From Campylobacterales bacterium (lineage in GTDB: Bacteria; Campylobacterota; Campylobacteria; Campylobacterales; QNZT01), in the NCBI GenBank assembly GCA_027081495.1, contig JALWKJ010000020.1:1-7643 (forward strand): a stretch of 7,643 nucleotides of DNA, read 5' to 3'. The notes under the pieces were generated by a model that saw nothing but the letters and a program-made list of their open reading frames with translations, ran no database searches and was not told the DNA's origin. Both the position numbers and the translations under genes were made by a program. How positions within the stretch are numbered: position 1 is the first letter of the stretch; each line of letters opens with the position of its first letter. Shown piece by piece: positions 1 to 6,717 of the stretch.

Positions 1-1009
1 AATTGGAATATTTCTCCAAATACCACTCTATGGTTTTTAAAATTCCGCTCTCAAAATTTTCCCATGCGCTCCATCCTAGTTCATTTTCTATTTTAGTCGC
101 GTCTATGGCGTATCTTCTATCATGACCCGCGCGATCCTCTACAAAAGTTATAAGCTCTTTGTAACTTTTCTCTTTTGGAACTTTTTTGTCCAAAATGGAA
201 CATATCGTGTTTACGATATAAAGATTATCTCTTTCGTTTCGACCGCCTATGTTATATGTTTCGCCGGCTTTACCTTCGTAAAAAACCAAGTCAATCCCCA
301 TGCAGTGATCAAGCACATAAAGCCAATCTCTTATATTTTTACCGTCTCCGTAAATCGGTATCGGTTTTTGCGCTAAAGCGTTTCTGATGATTGTCGGTAT
401 CAATTTTTCATCATGCTGCTTTGGACCGTAATTGTTGGAACAGTTGGTTATAACGGTGTTTAATCCAAATGTATGAAAATAACTGCGCACTATCATATCC
501 GAAGCGGCTTTACTGGCAGAGTATGGAGAATTTGGCGCATAGGGAGTTTGTTCCGTAAAAAGCCCGCTCTCTCCAAGCGTTCCGTAAACTTCATCGGTCG
601 ATACATGATGAAATCTACACTCTTCATACTCTTTTTTATACAAAAAAGGCTTTTGCATCCACCGCTCTTTTGCAACATCTATTAGAGTAAAAGTGCCGTT
701 TACATTCGTCTTTACGAATATACCTGGATCTTTTATAGAGTTGTCAACATGAGATTCCGCGGCAAAATGTATGACGCCTTTTATATCATACTCGTCAAAT
801 ATATACTCCACCAGTTCACGGTTACAAATATCGCCTTTTACGAATTTATACCGCGGATCGTTTTTTACCTCTTGTAAATTTTCAAGATCTCCGGCATAAG
901 TGAGAAGATCAAGATTTATAAGCCTAACATCTTCATGCTTTTCTAAAAAATAAGGCACGAAATTGCTCCCGATAAAACCCGCGCATCCGGTTACCAATAT
1001 ACTTTTCAT
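1..1009 (-). CDS. rfbB: dTDP-glucose 4,6-dehydratase (3' end cut by window edge)
   Basis: RfbB/RmlB is an NAD-dependent cytoplasmic enzyme of the extended short-chain dehydrogenase family. It converts dTDP-glucose to dTDP-4-keto-6-deoxyglucose, the second step to dTDP-L-rhamnose. My translation gives 336 residues still open at the window edge. The family is usually about 340-360 long, so only a few residues are missing. Visible motifs are the Rossmann loop GCAGFIG (8-14), HFAAESHVD (81-89), STDEVYG (137-143) with the Thr-Asp-Glu dehydratase triad at 138-140, YSASK (163-167) with catalytic Tyr163 and Lys167, NNYGP (192-196), RDWLYV (227-232) and RAGHDRRYAID (293-303). The ATG at 1009 shares an ATGA with the rfbD stop and has GGAG upstream, so translation is probably coupled. 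It is the last gene visible in the leftward operon. The family assignment is essentially certain. Confidence 0.97.
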   Translation of the reverse strand, partial: MKSILVTGCAGFIGSNFVPYFLEKHEDVRLINLDLLTYAGDLENLQEVKNDPRYKFVKGDICNRELVEYIFDEYDIKGVIHFAAESHVDNSIKDPGIFVKTNVNGTFTLIDVAKERWMQKPFLYKKEYEECRFHHVSTDEVYGTLGESGLFTEQTPYAPNSPYSASKAASDMIVRSYFHTFGLNTVITNCSNNYGPKQHDEKLIPTIIRNALAQKPIPIYGDGKNIRDWLYVLDHCMGIDLVFYEGKAGETYNIGGRNERDNLYIVNTICSILDKKVPKEKSYKELITFVEDRAGHDRRYAIDATKIENELGWSAWENFESGILKTIEWYLEKYSN

Positions 1010-1872
1010 CTCTTTTCTCCAAGCTTTTTTAAACACTCTTTGAGACTATCTTTCCAATACGGTATCTCTATATCGAATTTCTCTTTTATCTTTTTTTTGT
1101 TCAAAAGGGAAAAATGCGGTCTCTTTGCCGCGGTAGGGTATTGGCTGCTCTCAACGGCTCTTATTTTACACTCAAGCTTTGCCGTTTTCATAATCTCTGT
1201 TGCGAAATCAAACCAACTTAAAACGCCTTCGCCGCTATAGTGATATATCTGCGGAGTTTCGTTTTTTATCTCGGGATAAATCTTTAACAAAACAAGAGCC
1301 AACTCTTTCGCATATGTCGGAGCGCCTATTTGATCATAAACGACTCCAAGCTCCTCTTTCGTTTTTCCAAGAAAGAGCATACTCTTTACAAAATTTTGCC
1401 CATAAGCGCTATATACCCATGAAGTTCTGATTATAATGGAGTTTTTTGGAGAGATTCTTAAAACGGCTTCTTCTCCCGCAAGCTTCGTTTTACCGTAAAC
1501 TCCGGTAGGATTGGGCTTGTCTTCTTCGGTATATGGTTTATAGTTTTTCCCGTCAAACACATAGTCGGTAGATATATGAATTAACCCGATCCCCTCTTCT
1601 TTAGCGATTTTAGCTAGATTTTCAACCCCGACATGATTTATCAAATCCGCTTTTTCCTCTTCTTTCTCCGCTTTGTCAACGGCGGTATATGCGGCGCAGT
1701 TGATGATTGTATCTATCTTTTTTTGTTTTACAAAATCGCCAAGAGCCGAAAAATCGGTTATATCCAAACTCTTTACATCTGTAAAGAAAAACTCGCCCTC
1801 CGCATCCGCGCTATGTTCTCTTATCTCGGATCCCAGCTGACCGTTTGCTCCGGTTACCAAAACTCTACTCAT
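1006..1872 (-). CDS. rfbD: dTDP-4-dehydrorhamnose reductase
   Basis: RfbD/RmlD catalyses the last step of dTDP-L-rhamnose synthesis, the NAD(P)H-dependent reduction of dTDP-6-deoxy-L-lyxo-4-hexulose, in the cytoplasm. At 288 residues it is a normal full-length member. Motifs seen are GANGQLG (8-14) for the dinucleotide, CAAYTAVDKAE (59-69), which is diagnostic of RmlD, STDYVFDG (101-108), catalytic YGKTK (126-130, Tyr126 and Lys130), RTSWVY (149-154) and DQIGAPT (180-186). A conserved Arg-Pro lies near residue 251. The ATG start at 1872 overlaps the end of rfbC by 8 bases and is preceded by an AAGGG ribosome-binding site. The stop overlaps the rfbB start by 4 bases. Nothing is missing or truncated. 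Confidence 0.97.
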   Translation of the reverse strand: MSRVLVTGANGQLGSEIREHSADAEGEFFFTDVKSLDITDFSALGDFVKQKKIDTIINCAAYTAVDKAEKEEEKADLINHVGVENLAKIAKEEGIGLIHISTDYVFDGKNYKPYTEEDKPNPTGVYGKTKLAGEEAVLRISPKNSIIIRTSWVYSAYGQNFVKSMLFLGKTKEELGVVYDQIGAPTYAKELALVLLKIYPEIKNETPQIYHYSGEGVLSWFDFATEIMKTAKLECKIRAVESSQYPTAAKRPHFSLLNKKKIKEKFDIEIPYWKDSLKECLKKLGEKR

Positions 1873-2437
1873 AAAGTCCCTTTTTTAAATCAAACACTTC
1901 CGCGTCATCAAGAAGAGGCTGTTTTTCATCTTTTTCGGACAATATCAAATCCTCTTTAGGCAAAATCCAATCGACTCCTATATCGGGATCGTCGTAAGCG
2001 ATTCCGCGATCGTTTTTTGGAGAGTAATAGTTATCGACCTTATATGAAAAAATCGCTTCATCGCTTAAAACAACAAATCCATGAGCGAAACCTCTTGGGA
2101 TAAAAAGCTCTCTTTTATTTTCATCGCTAAGCTCGATTGCCACATATTTTCCGAATGTCGAACTATTTTTTCTTATATCGACCGCGACATCAAGAACCCT
2201 TCCGCTTATGACTCTGACAAGTTTAGTTTGCGCAAAAGGGGGAAGCTGATAGTGAAGTCCTCTTAAAACCCCTTTTGAGCTTTTAGATTCGTTATCCTGG
2301 CAAAAATCGACTCTATATCCCAAAAAATCTTCAAGCAGATCTTTTCTATATGTTTCGCTGAAATAGCCTCTGCTATCACCGAAAACCTTCGGTTCGATTA
2401 TGACGACATCTTCTATCTCGCATCTTATAAAATTCAT
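1865..2437 (-). CDS. rfbC: dTDP-4-dehydrorhamnose 3,5-epimerase
   Basis: RfbC/RmlC is a cupin-fold epimerase that inverts C3 and C5 of dTDP-4-keto-6-deoxyglucose, the third step to dTDP-L-rhamnose. The 190-residue length is typical. Family features are the N-terminal GDSRGYFSETY segment (20-30), QDNESKSSKGVLRGLHYQ (47-64) with the likely catalytic base His62, the cupin strand VRVISGRVLDVAVDIR (74-89), and FIPRGFAHGF (112-121). Tyr132 and Asp170 match positions expected for the catalytic Tyr and the Asp partner of the His; this assignment rests on spacing, not alignment. The ATG at 2437 overlaps the rfbA stop in an ATGA, with GGGAG upstream. The 3' end overlaps rfbD by 8 bases. Confidence 0.97.
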   Translation of the reverse strand: MNFIRCEIEDVVIIEPKVFGDSRGYFSETYRKDLLEDFLGYRVDFCQDNESKSSKGVLRGLHYQLPPFAQTKLVRVISGRVLDVAVDIRKNSSTFGKYVAIELSDENKRELFIPRGFAHGFVVLSDEAIFSYKVDNYYSPKNDRGIAYDDPDIGVDWILPKEDLILSEKDEKQPLLDDAEVFDLKKGLYE

Positions 2438-3324
2438 CTTTTAACCACTCCCTCTTTCGCTCTTCTTATGAGATATTTTCCATAATTGTTCTTTTTCAAA
2501 GACTGCGCGAGCTGCATGAGTCTATCTTTATCTATATAACCCATTTCATAGGCTATCTCTTCAATGCAGGATACTTTAAGTCCTTGTCTATTTTCGATAG
2601 TCTGTATAAAATTCGAAGCTTCAAGCAGACTCTCGTGCGTCCCCGTATCAAGCCATGCGAATCCTCGTCCCATCAACTCCATTTTTAATCTTCCCTTATC
2701 AAGATATCGTTGATTTATATCGGTTATCTCAAGCTCTCCTCTATCGCTTGGCTTGACGGTTTTTGCAATCTCCACGACATCGGAGGTATAAAAATAAAGA
2801 CCCGTTACCGCATAATTGCTTTTTGGTTTTTTAGGTTTTTCCTCTATGCTTATGACATTTCCCTCTTTGTCAAACTCCGCGACGCCGTAACGCTCGGGAT
2901 CATTTACATAGTAACCGAAGATTACGGATTTTCTCTCTTTTTTAACGCTTTGTATTCCCCTTTGGAGCATATCGACCAAACCGTGACCGTAAAAGATATT
3001 ATCTCCGAGTATCAAACACGCGTCGCTCTTGTCTAAAAACTCCTCGCCCAACAAAAACGCTTCCGCCAAGCCGTTTGGATGAGGTTGTTCCATATATGAA
3101 AGAGAGAGTCCAAGATGCGATCCGTCTTTAAACAAAGATTTAAAAGCCGGCAGAGCTTTGGGTGTTGAGATGATAAGTATCTCTTTTATACCCGAAAGCA
3201 TCAAAGTCGAAAGCGCATAATAGATCATGGGCTTATCGTGTACCGGCAAAAGCTGTTTTATAACCTCTTTCGTTATGGGATAGAGTCTCGTTCCGCTGCC
3301 TCCGGCTAGGATAATTCCTTTCAT
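2434..3324 (-). CDS. rfbA: glucose-1-phosphate thymidylyltransferase
   Basis: RfbA/RmlA condenses dTTP and glucose-1-phosphate to dTDP-glucose and pyrophosphate, committing glucose to dTDP-sugar synthesis. It is usually a tetramer and is commonly feedback-inhibited by dTDP-rhamnose. The 296-residue length is standard. The nucleotidyltransferase signature GGSGTRLYP (8-16) and KQLLPVHDKPMIYY (23-36) are followed by LGDN (106-109, metal and nucleotide binding), EEKP (161-164), GELEITDIN (196-204) and WLDTGT (224-229). The ATG at 3324 has an AAAGG ribosome-binding site and lies 9 bases after the hisG stop. This is the first gene of the rhamnose block and the junction between housekeeping and surface-sugar genes. 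No separate promoter fits in the gap, though one inside the hisG 3' end cannot be excluded. Confidence 0.97.
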   Translation of the reverse strand: MKGIILAGGSGTRLYPITKEVIKQLLPVHDKPMIYYALSTLMLSGIKEILIISTPKALPAFKSLFKDGSHLGLSLSYMEQPHPNGLAEAFLLGEEFLDKSDACLILGDNIFYGHGLVDMLQRGIQSVKKERKSVIFGYYVNDPERYGVAEFDKEGNVISIEEKPKKPKSNYAVTGLYFYTSDVVEIAKTVKPSDRGELEITDINQRYLDKGRLKMELMGRGFAWLDTGTHESLLEASNFIQTIENRQGLKVSCIEEIAYEMGYIDKDRLMQLAQSLKKNNYGKYLIRRAKEGVVKR

Positions 3325-3333
3325 ATAAAACCT

Positions 3334-3942
3334 TTAGAGATTTTTTTTGATCTTTTCATAAAGATCGAGAATCTGAATTTTATCCGTTATGAAACTGTTT
3401 TTATTGGCTATTAGATGAGCCGAGGATTCGAGTATATCTTCCACCACTTTAAGACCGTTTTGTTTCATGGTGGCTCCCGTCTCGACGATATCCACTATAG
3501 CGTCGCTTAGTCCCACTATCGGCGCAAGTTCGATAGAACCGTAGAGTTTTATGATCTTTACCGCCATCGCTTTTGACGAAAAATACTCTCTTGTTATATT
3601 TACCATTTTAGTGGCGACGGTTATTTCGGGTTTACCGAAATCAAGTTGATCTTCGTTTTTCATACCGATACAGACTCGACACTTCCCTATGCCAAGATCC
3701 AAAAGCTTGACTAAATCCATCTCTTTTTCCACTAAGACATCAAGCCCCACTACTCCAAGATCGGCGGCATGATTTAACACATATGTCGGCACATCTTGAT
3801 TTCTTACGAGTAAAAATCTAAATTTCTCTTTTTCGAGAATAAGTTTCCGATCTTCAAATTCAAATTTCGTATTAAATGTTTTTTCAAATATCGCCAAAGT
3901 CTCTTTTGCTATTCTACCTTTTGGCAGCGCGATAGTCAGCAC
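3334..3942 (-). CDS. hisG: ATP phosphoribosyltransferase, short form
   Basis: HisG joins ATP and PRPP to form phosphoribosyl-ATP, the first committed step of histidine synthesis. At 202 residues this is the short catalytic form without the C-terminal regulatory ACT-like domain. In known families that form works as a hetero-octamer with HisZ, a HisRS paralogue not in this window. MLTIALPKGR opens the protein as in the family. The complete HisG signature runs from Glu138 to Met159 (E-x5-G-x-S-x2-I-x-D-I-x2-T-G-x-T-M), containing the PRPP-binding loop DIVETGATM. The start is GTG at 3942, chosen because AAAGGAG lies 5 bases upstream and the first codons match the family N-terminus. It overlaps coaX by 7 bases. 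Confidence 0.96.
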   Translation of the reverse strand: MLTIALPKGRIAKETLAIFEKTFNTKFEFEDRKLILEKEKFRFLLVRNQDVPTYVLNHAADLGVVGLDVLVEKEMDLVKLLDLGIGKCRVCIGMKNEDQLDFGKPEITVATKMVNITREYFSSKAMAVKIIKLYGSIELAPIVGLSDAIVDIVETGATMKQNGLKVVEDILESSAHLIANKNSFITDKIQILDLYEKIKKNL

Positions 3943-4550
3943 TCTATCTCCTTTATCACTTTTTGCATCCCTTTAAAAACGAGTTTTTCGTCATATACGC
4001 AATTTTCAAAAAATTTAAACAGCGCTTTTGCGTCTCCGCCCGTCAAATAGATCTTTTTATCTTTTGCCCACTCTTTTATAACGCAAACTATCGGTTTTAT
4101 CACACCGTATGTCAATGCCTCGGTCGTCTTGAGAGGAAGTCTATCTAAAGTAATCTCTTCATCTAAGTTACAAATCAATTTAGACGATATATTAGCAAAA
4201 CTCTCTTTATATGAGCTAAGTCCCGGCATAATAAAGCCTCCTTGATGCTCATGATCTATCATGAGATCAACCGTTATAGCGCTTCCCGCATCCACGACAA
4301 CTCCGTCAAAGACGCCATAACATGCGACCGCTCTATCTACTCCAAGACCTCTGTATTTGGTTTTTAAGGAAAATTTACCTTCAAGATTTACGCTGTTGGG
4401 CAATTTTTCGATCTTTTCTTTAAAATCTTCGTTTACGCATATATAGTAAAACTTCTCTTTTGGAAACGAAAACGACTTTAAATCAAACCGCTTTATTTCG
4501 CCTTTTTCAAAAACTTTTATGTTTGTATTTCCTATATCAAGAAGCAGCAT
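3936..4550 (-). CDS. coaX: type III pantothenate kinase
   Basis: CoaX phosphorylates pantothenate with ATP, the first step of coenzyme A synthesis. The type III enzyme belongs to the ASKHA superfamily, needs a monovalent cation and is generally not inhibited by CoA. At 204 residues it is short for the family (about 250), as in other Campylobacterota. Motifs are DIGNTN (5-10, phosphate binding), RGLGVDR (67-73) with the probable catalytic Asp72, DAGSAITVD (87-95), GGFIMPG (104-110) and LTGGDA (169-174). The ATG at 4550 has GGAG upstream and lies inside the preceding gene, overlapping it by 14 bases. Its 3' end overlaps hisG by 7. The motif set is complete, so it should be active. Confidence 0.95.
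   Translation of the reverse strand: MLLLDIGNTNIKVFEKGEIKRFDLKSFSFPKEKFYYICVNEDFKEKIEKLPNSVNLEGKFSLKTKYRGLGVDRAVACYGVFDGVVVDAGSAITVDLMIDHEHQGGFIMPGLSSYKESFANISSKLICNLDEEITLDRLPLKTTEALTYGVIKPIVCVIKEWAKDKKIYLTGGDAKALFKFFENCVYDEKLVFKGMQKVIKEIEC
3948..3954 (-). promoter_or_regulatory. ribosome-binding site deciding the hisG GTG start
   Basis: AAAGGAG on the minus strand lies five bases before the GTG at 3942, inside the 3' end of coaX. It is one of the strongest Shine-Dalgarno matches in the window. It supports starting hisG at GTG. Confidence 0.75.
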
Positions 4551-4869
4551 CTATCAGTCTCCAGCCGCGCTCTTTCATCAAAAGTTTCGCTTTTTTACAA
4601 AACGCCATATCGTAAAAAAAGAGTTTTTTTTTGAAGTTATGATCTTGTAAAATTTTCAGCCTCTCAAAAAGCTCCTCGATTTCATCGGCGTTTTTTCTCA
4701 AAAATCTACTCTTTTGCGTCAAGATAAAAAGAGCGGCATAATTGCCGTGAAGATCGACTCCTTCATAAATTTCAATCTTCTTTCTCGTAGATAGTTTTTT
4801 ATTATCGATTTGGCGAAGCTTTTTAAATATCAACTTTTTTGATAAAAAAAACTCGATTACTTCTTTCAT
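4537..4869 (-). CDS. small basic protein of unknown function
   Basis: I do not recognise this 110-residue protein. It is lysine-rich and predicted basic and soluble, with no signal peptide, membrane segment or CxxC pair. Its pattern reads as an N-terminal helix with basic residues (1-30), a beta stretch with KIEIYEGVDLHGNYAALFIL (31-50) and the turn TQKSRFLRK (51-59), an acidic helix ADEIEELFERLKILQDH (61-77), a strand KKLFFYDMAF (81-90), a helix CKKAKLLMKERGW (91-103) and a short final strand RLID. This suggests a small alpha/beta domain. The ATG at 4869 shares ATGA with the recombinase stop and has a strong AAGGAG 6 bases upstream, which with the 14-base overlap into coaX supports a real gene. 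The function is open; context alone cannot separate a role with Xer from one with CoaX. Confidence 0.8.
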   Translation of the reverse strand: MKEVIEFFLSKKLIFKKLRQIDNKKLSTRKKIEIYEGVDLHGNYAALFILTQKSRFLRKNADEIEELFERLKILQDHNFKKKLFFYDMAFCKKAKLLMKERGWRLIDAAS

Positions 4870-5702
4870 GACATACTCCTTGCAAGAGGATGGTACGCCT
4901 CGAGAGTCTGTTTTAAATCCTCTTTTTGCAAATGCGTATAGATTTGCGTAGTGGTTATACTTTGGTGTCCTAAAAGCTCCTGCACTACTCTCAAATCGGC
5001 TCCCCCCAGTATCAAAGCGGTAGCAAAAGAGTGTCTGAGAACATGAGGCGAGACGCCTAGATACTTTTTTACGATCTTATAAACGGATATCCTGCTTATC
5101 GGTTTGCCGAGATAATTAAGCCATAAAAACTCACTCTCGCATGATCTTTTGAAAAGATAAACCTTTAACGCCTCAAGGGCTTCAAAAGCTATGGGAACCA
5201 TTCTCTCTTTATCTCCTTTTGCGTTTCGAATCCTAAACCACTCCCCCTCGACGATATCCGATCGTTTCGCTTTTACCGCTTCGCTAACCCTGCAGCCTGT
5301 GGCGTACAAAAAGAGCAAAAGAGCAAAATCCCGCATTTGTGTTTCGCGGTTTTTGTCTATCGATTTTAACATATGAGATATCTCGTCGTACTCTAAAAAT
5401 TTGGGAAGGGTTTGAGAAACTTTGGAGAGATTTAGCTTCAACCTTTTATCCGTAAACTCGCTTTTGTAGCAAAATTCGAAAAAACTGTTTATAGCCGAAA
5501 GTTTTCTATTTCTCGTTCTGGCGTTTTTTACGGTTGAAAGAAACGCTAAAACATCTTCGCTATCGGCTTTTAAAATCTCTTTTTTTAGATACGATTCAAA
5601 CTGAACGATATCGGTAATATACGCTTTTACACTAAGAGCGCCCAAACCTTTTACTACCGATATATACTCATAAAATGCCTCGACGATCGGCGATTCGTTC
5701 AC
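4866..5702 (-). CDS. Xer-type tyrosine recombinase
   Basis: A site-specific recombinase that cuts and rejoins DNA through a phosphotyrosine link. By family, Xer enzymes resolve chromosome dimers at dif sites. An N-terminal SAM-like core-binding domain (about 1-90) precedes the catalytic domain (about 100-270). All six catalytic residues are visible: Arg138 in ATGCRVSE, Lys162 in AKGDKER, His220 and Arg223 in SPHVLRHSFAT, His246 in LLGHQSI and Tyr255 in TTQIYTH. At 278 residues it is near XerC/XerD (about 300) and clearly shorter than the XerH I recall from Helicobacter and Campylobacter (about 350-360), so I leave the symbol blank. The GTG start at 5702 makes a GTGA overlap with the upstream lipoprotein stop and has only a weak purine-rich ribosome site, which suggests translational coupling. 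No phage or transposon genes adjoin it, which favours a chromosomal Xer over a mobile integrase. Confidence 0.93.
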   Translation of the reverse strand: MNESPIVEAFYEYISVVKGLGALSVKAYITDIVQFESYLKKEILKADSEDVLAFLSTVKNARTRNRKLSAINSFFEFCYKSEFTDKRLKLNLSKVSQTLPKFLEYDEISHMLKSIDKNRETQMRDFALLLFLYATGCRVSEAVKAKRSDIVEGEWFRIRNAKGDKERMVPIAFEALEALKVYLFKRSCESEFLWLNYLGKPISRISVYKIVKKYLGVSPHVLRHSFATALILGGADLRVVQELLGHQSITTTQIYTHLQKEDLKQTLEAYHPLARSMS

Positions 5703-6709
5703 TTTATCTTTATCACTTTATCACCGATATAAAGCGCTTTGTGCGCAAAAATAGAGGCTTTTTTAACTTTGTTTTTGAGTTTTTTAACTTTTATATTTGA
5801 GAGTTTTTTATCCATCTCTATCAGATAGCCGTTGTTTTCGACGCCGTAAAGCTTATCTCCTATGGAGGCGACGGCTACGAAATTTGCAAACTCAAAATCA
5901 CTCTCGTTTATCTTTTGCAGTTTTTCGTCAAGATGAATAACCTTGCCGCTTTTTGCGAAAAGATATATATCCTTATCTATATAGAGTATATCTTTTATAT
6001 CTTCTTTGTATGTGTATATATTTTTCGGCGTTATGACGATCACTTTAGAAGCGGTTGCGGCTACGAGTATATTGTTGGAGACTTTCAAAAAGATCACATT
6101 ATTAAAAAGCTCTTTATCGCTTATAGCCACATCTCTTAAAACGGTTTTTCGCGTCAAATCCATAATCAACAATCTTCCGTCAAGCGTAGGATATATTATG
6201 ATATCGTTCAAAAAGATCGGATTTGCCGCTCTTGAATCTATCGCGATAACTTTTTCCAAAGCCTCTTCATACAATACTTTATCGGATTTGATATCATAAA
6301 GCATGATAGAGTTATCGGAAAAAACAAGCGCCGCCAAATCTCCTTTAAGCGATGCGGCGACTATATTTTTGCCGTAATTTTTACTAAAAATTTCTTGATT
6401 TTCTTTTGAAAAGATTTTCATAGAGCCGTTTTCATCGGCGGCTATTATATAACCGTCGCTTTCGTTTACGAAAGAAAAACCATTGGGCAGCTTCAAATTC
6501 AAAACGCCCTCTTTTTTCGTAACGACGCGGTTATCGTATGTCATAGCGCCTTCTCTTACCACGCTTTTTATACCGCCGCTTTTTAAAGTCGTATCATACC
6601 CTGCTTTTCCCTGCGTGCTTTTTGGTTCATAAATAGTCTTATTCGCGCAACCGCCAAAAAAGAGAGCCGCGGATATGAGCAGAAAAAAAAGATACTCTAT
6701 TTTTATCAT
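5699..6709 (-). CDS. probable beta-propeller lipoprotein (BamB-like position)
   Basis: This 336-residue protein starts with a charged Lys-Glu tip, a hydrophobic stretch (6-18) and a lipobox ending GGC at Cys21. It is therefore probably exported, lipidated and tethered in the periplasm. Phe at -3 is less usual than Leu. After a linker, about residue 86 to the end holds seven similar units with hydrophobic strand, Gly/Asn turn, hydrophobic strand, then Asp/Lys: near 86-104, 124-148, 168-193, 212-231, 246-266, 285-307 and 324-336. Examples are ENGSMKIF, DGRLLIMD, SGKVIHLD and NNGYLIEMD. This is what a PQQ/WD40-like propeller looks like. It directly follows a YfgM-like gene, as bamB does in Escherichia coli, so a BamB-type role in outer-membrane protein assembly is a reasonable inference. 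Sequence identity to BamB is not evident, and it is shorter than the roughly 390-residue E. coli protein. Confidence 0.88.
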   Translation of the reverse strand: MIKIEYLFFLLISAALFFGGCANKTIYEPKSTQGKAGYDTTLKSGGIKSVVREGAMTYDNRVVTKKEGVLNLKLPNGFSFVNESDGYIIAADENGSMKIFSKENQEIFSKNYGKNIVAASLKGDLAALVFSDNSIMLYDIKSDKVLYEEALEKVIAIDSRAANPIFLNDIIIYPTLDGRLLIMDLTRKTVLRDVAISDKELFNNVIFLKVSNNILVAATASKVIVITPKNIYTYKEDIKDILYIDKDIYLFAKSGKVIHLDEKLQKINESDFEFANFVAVASIGDKLYGVENNGYLIEMDKKLSNIKVKKLKNKVKKASIFAHKALYIGDKVIKIK

Positions 6710-6717
6710 GACGACGC

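Noticed and set aside
122..685. Several 60-85 codon frames on both strands in the first 700 bases.
   Set aside because: All lie within the rfbB coding region, which reads without interruption from 1009 to the window edge with every expected motif.
1633..1959. A 108-codon open frame on the plus strand across the rfbD/rfbC junction.
   Set aside because: It is antisense to two well-supported overlapping genes, has no convincing ribosome-binding site, and its translation looks like random hydrophobic sequence.
2710..3036. A 108-codon open frame on the plus strand inside rfbA.
   Set aside because: It is a shadow of the conserved rfbA frame, with no family resemblance or translation signals.
3325..3333. 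A terminator or promoter in the hisG-rfbA gap.
   Set aside because: The gap is 9 bases and is taken up by the rfbA ribosome-binding site. The A/T run nearby encodes the Lys-rich end of HisG and has no stem before it.
4711..4765. A possible PD-(D/E)xK nuclease motif in the 110-residue protein (Asp39 and Lys53 in neighbouring strands).
   Set aside because: The residue two before Lys53 is Thr, not Asp, Glu or Gln, and the leading Pro-Asp is absent, so the motif is not met without alignment support.
4866..5702. The recombinase as part of a prophage, integron or genomic island.
   Set aside because: Neighbours on both sides are housekeeping genes with overlapping ends. No attachment-site repeat, tRNA gene, attC array or second mobile gene is visible.
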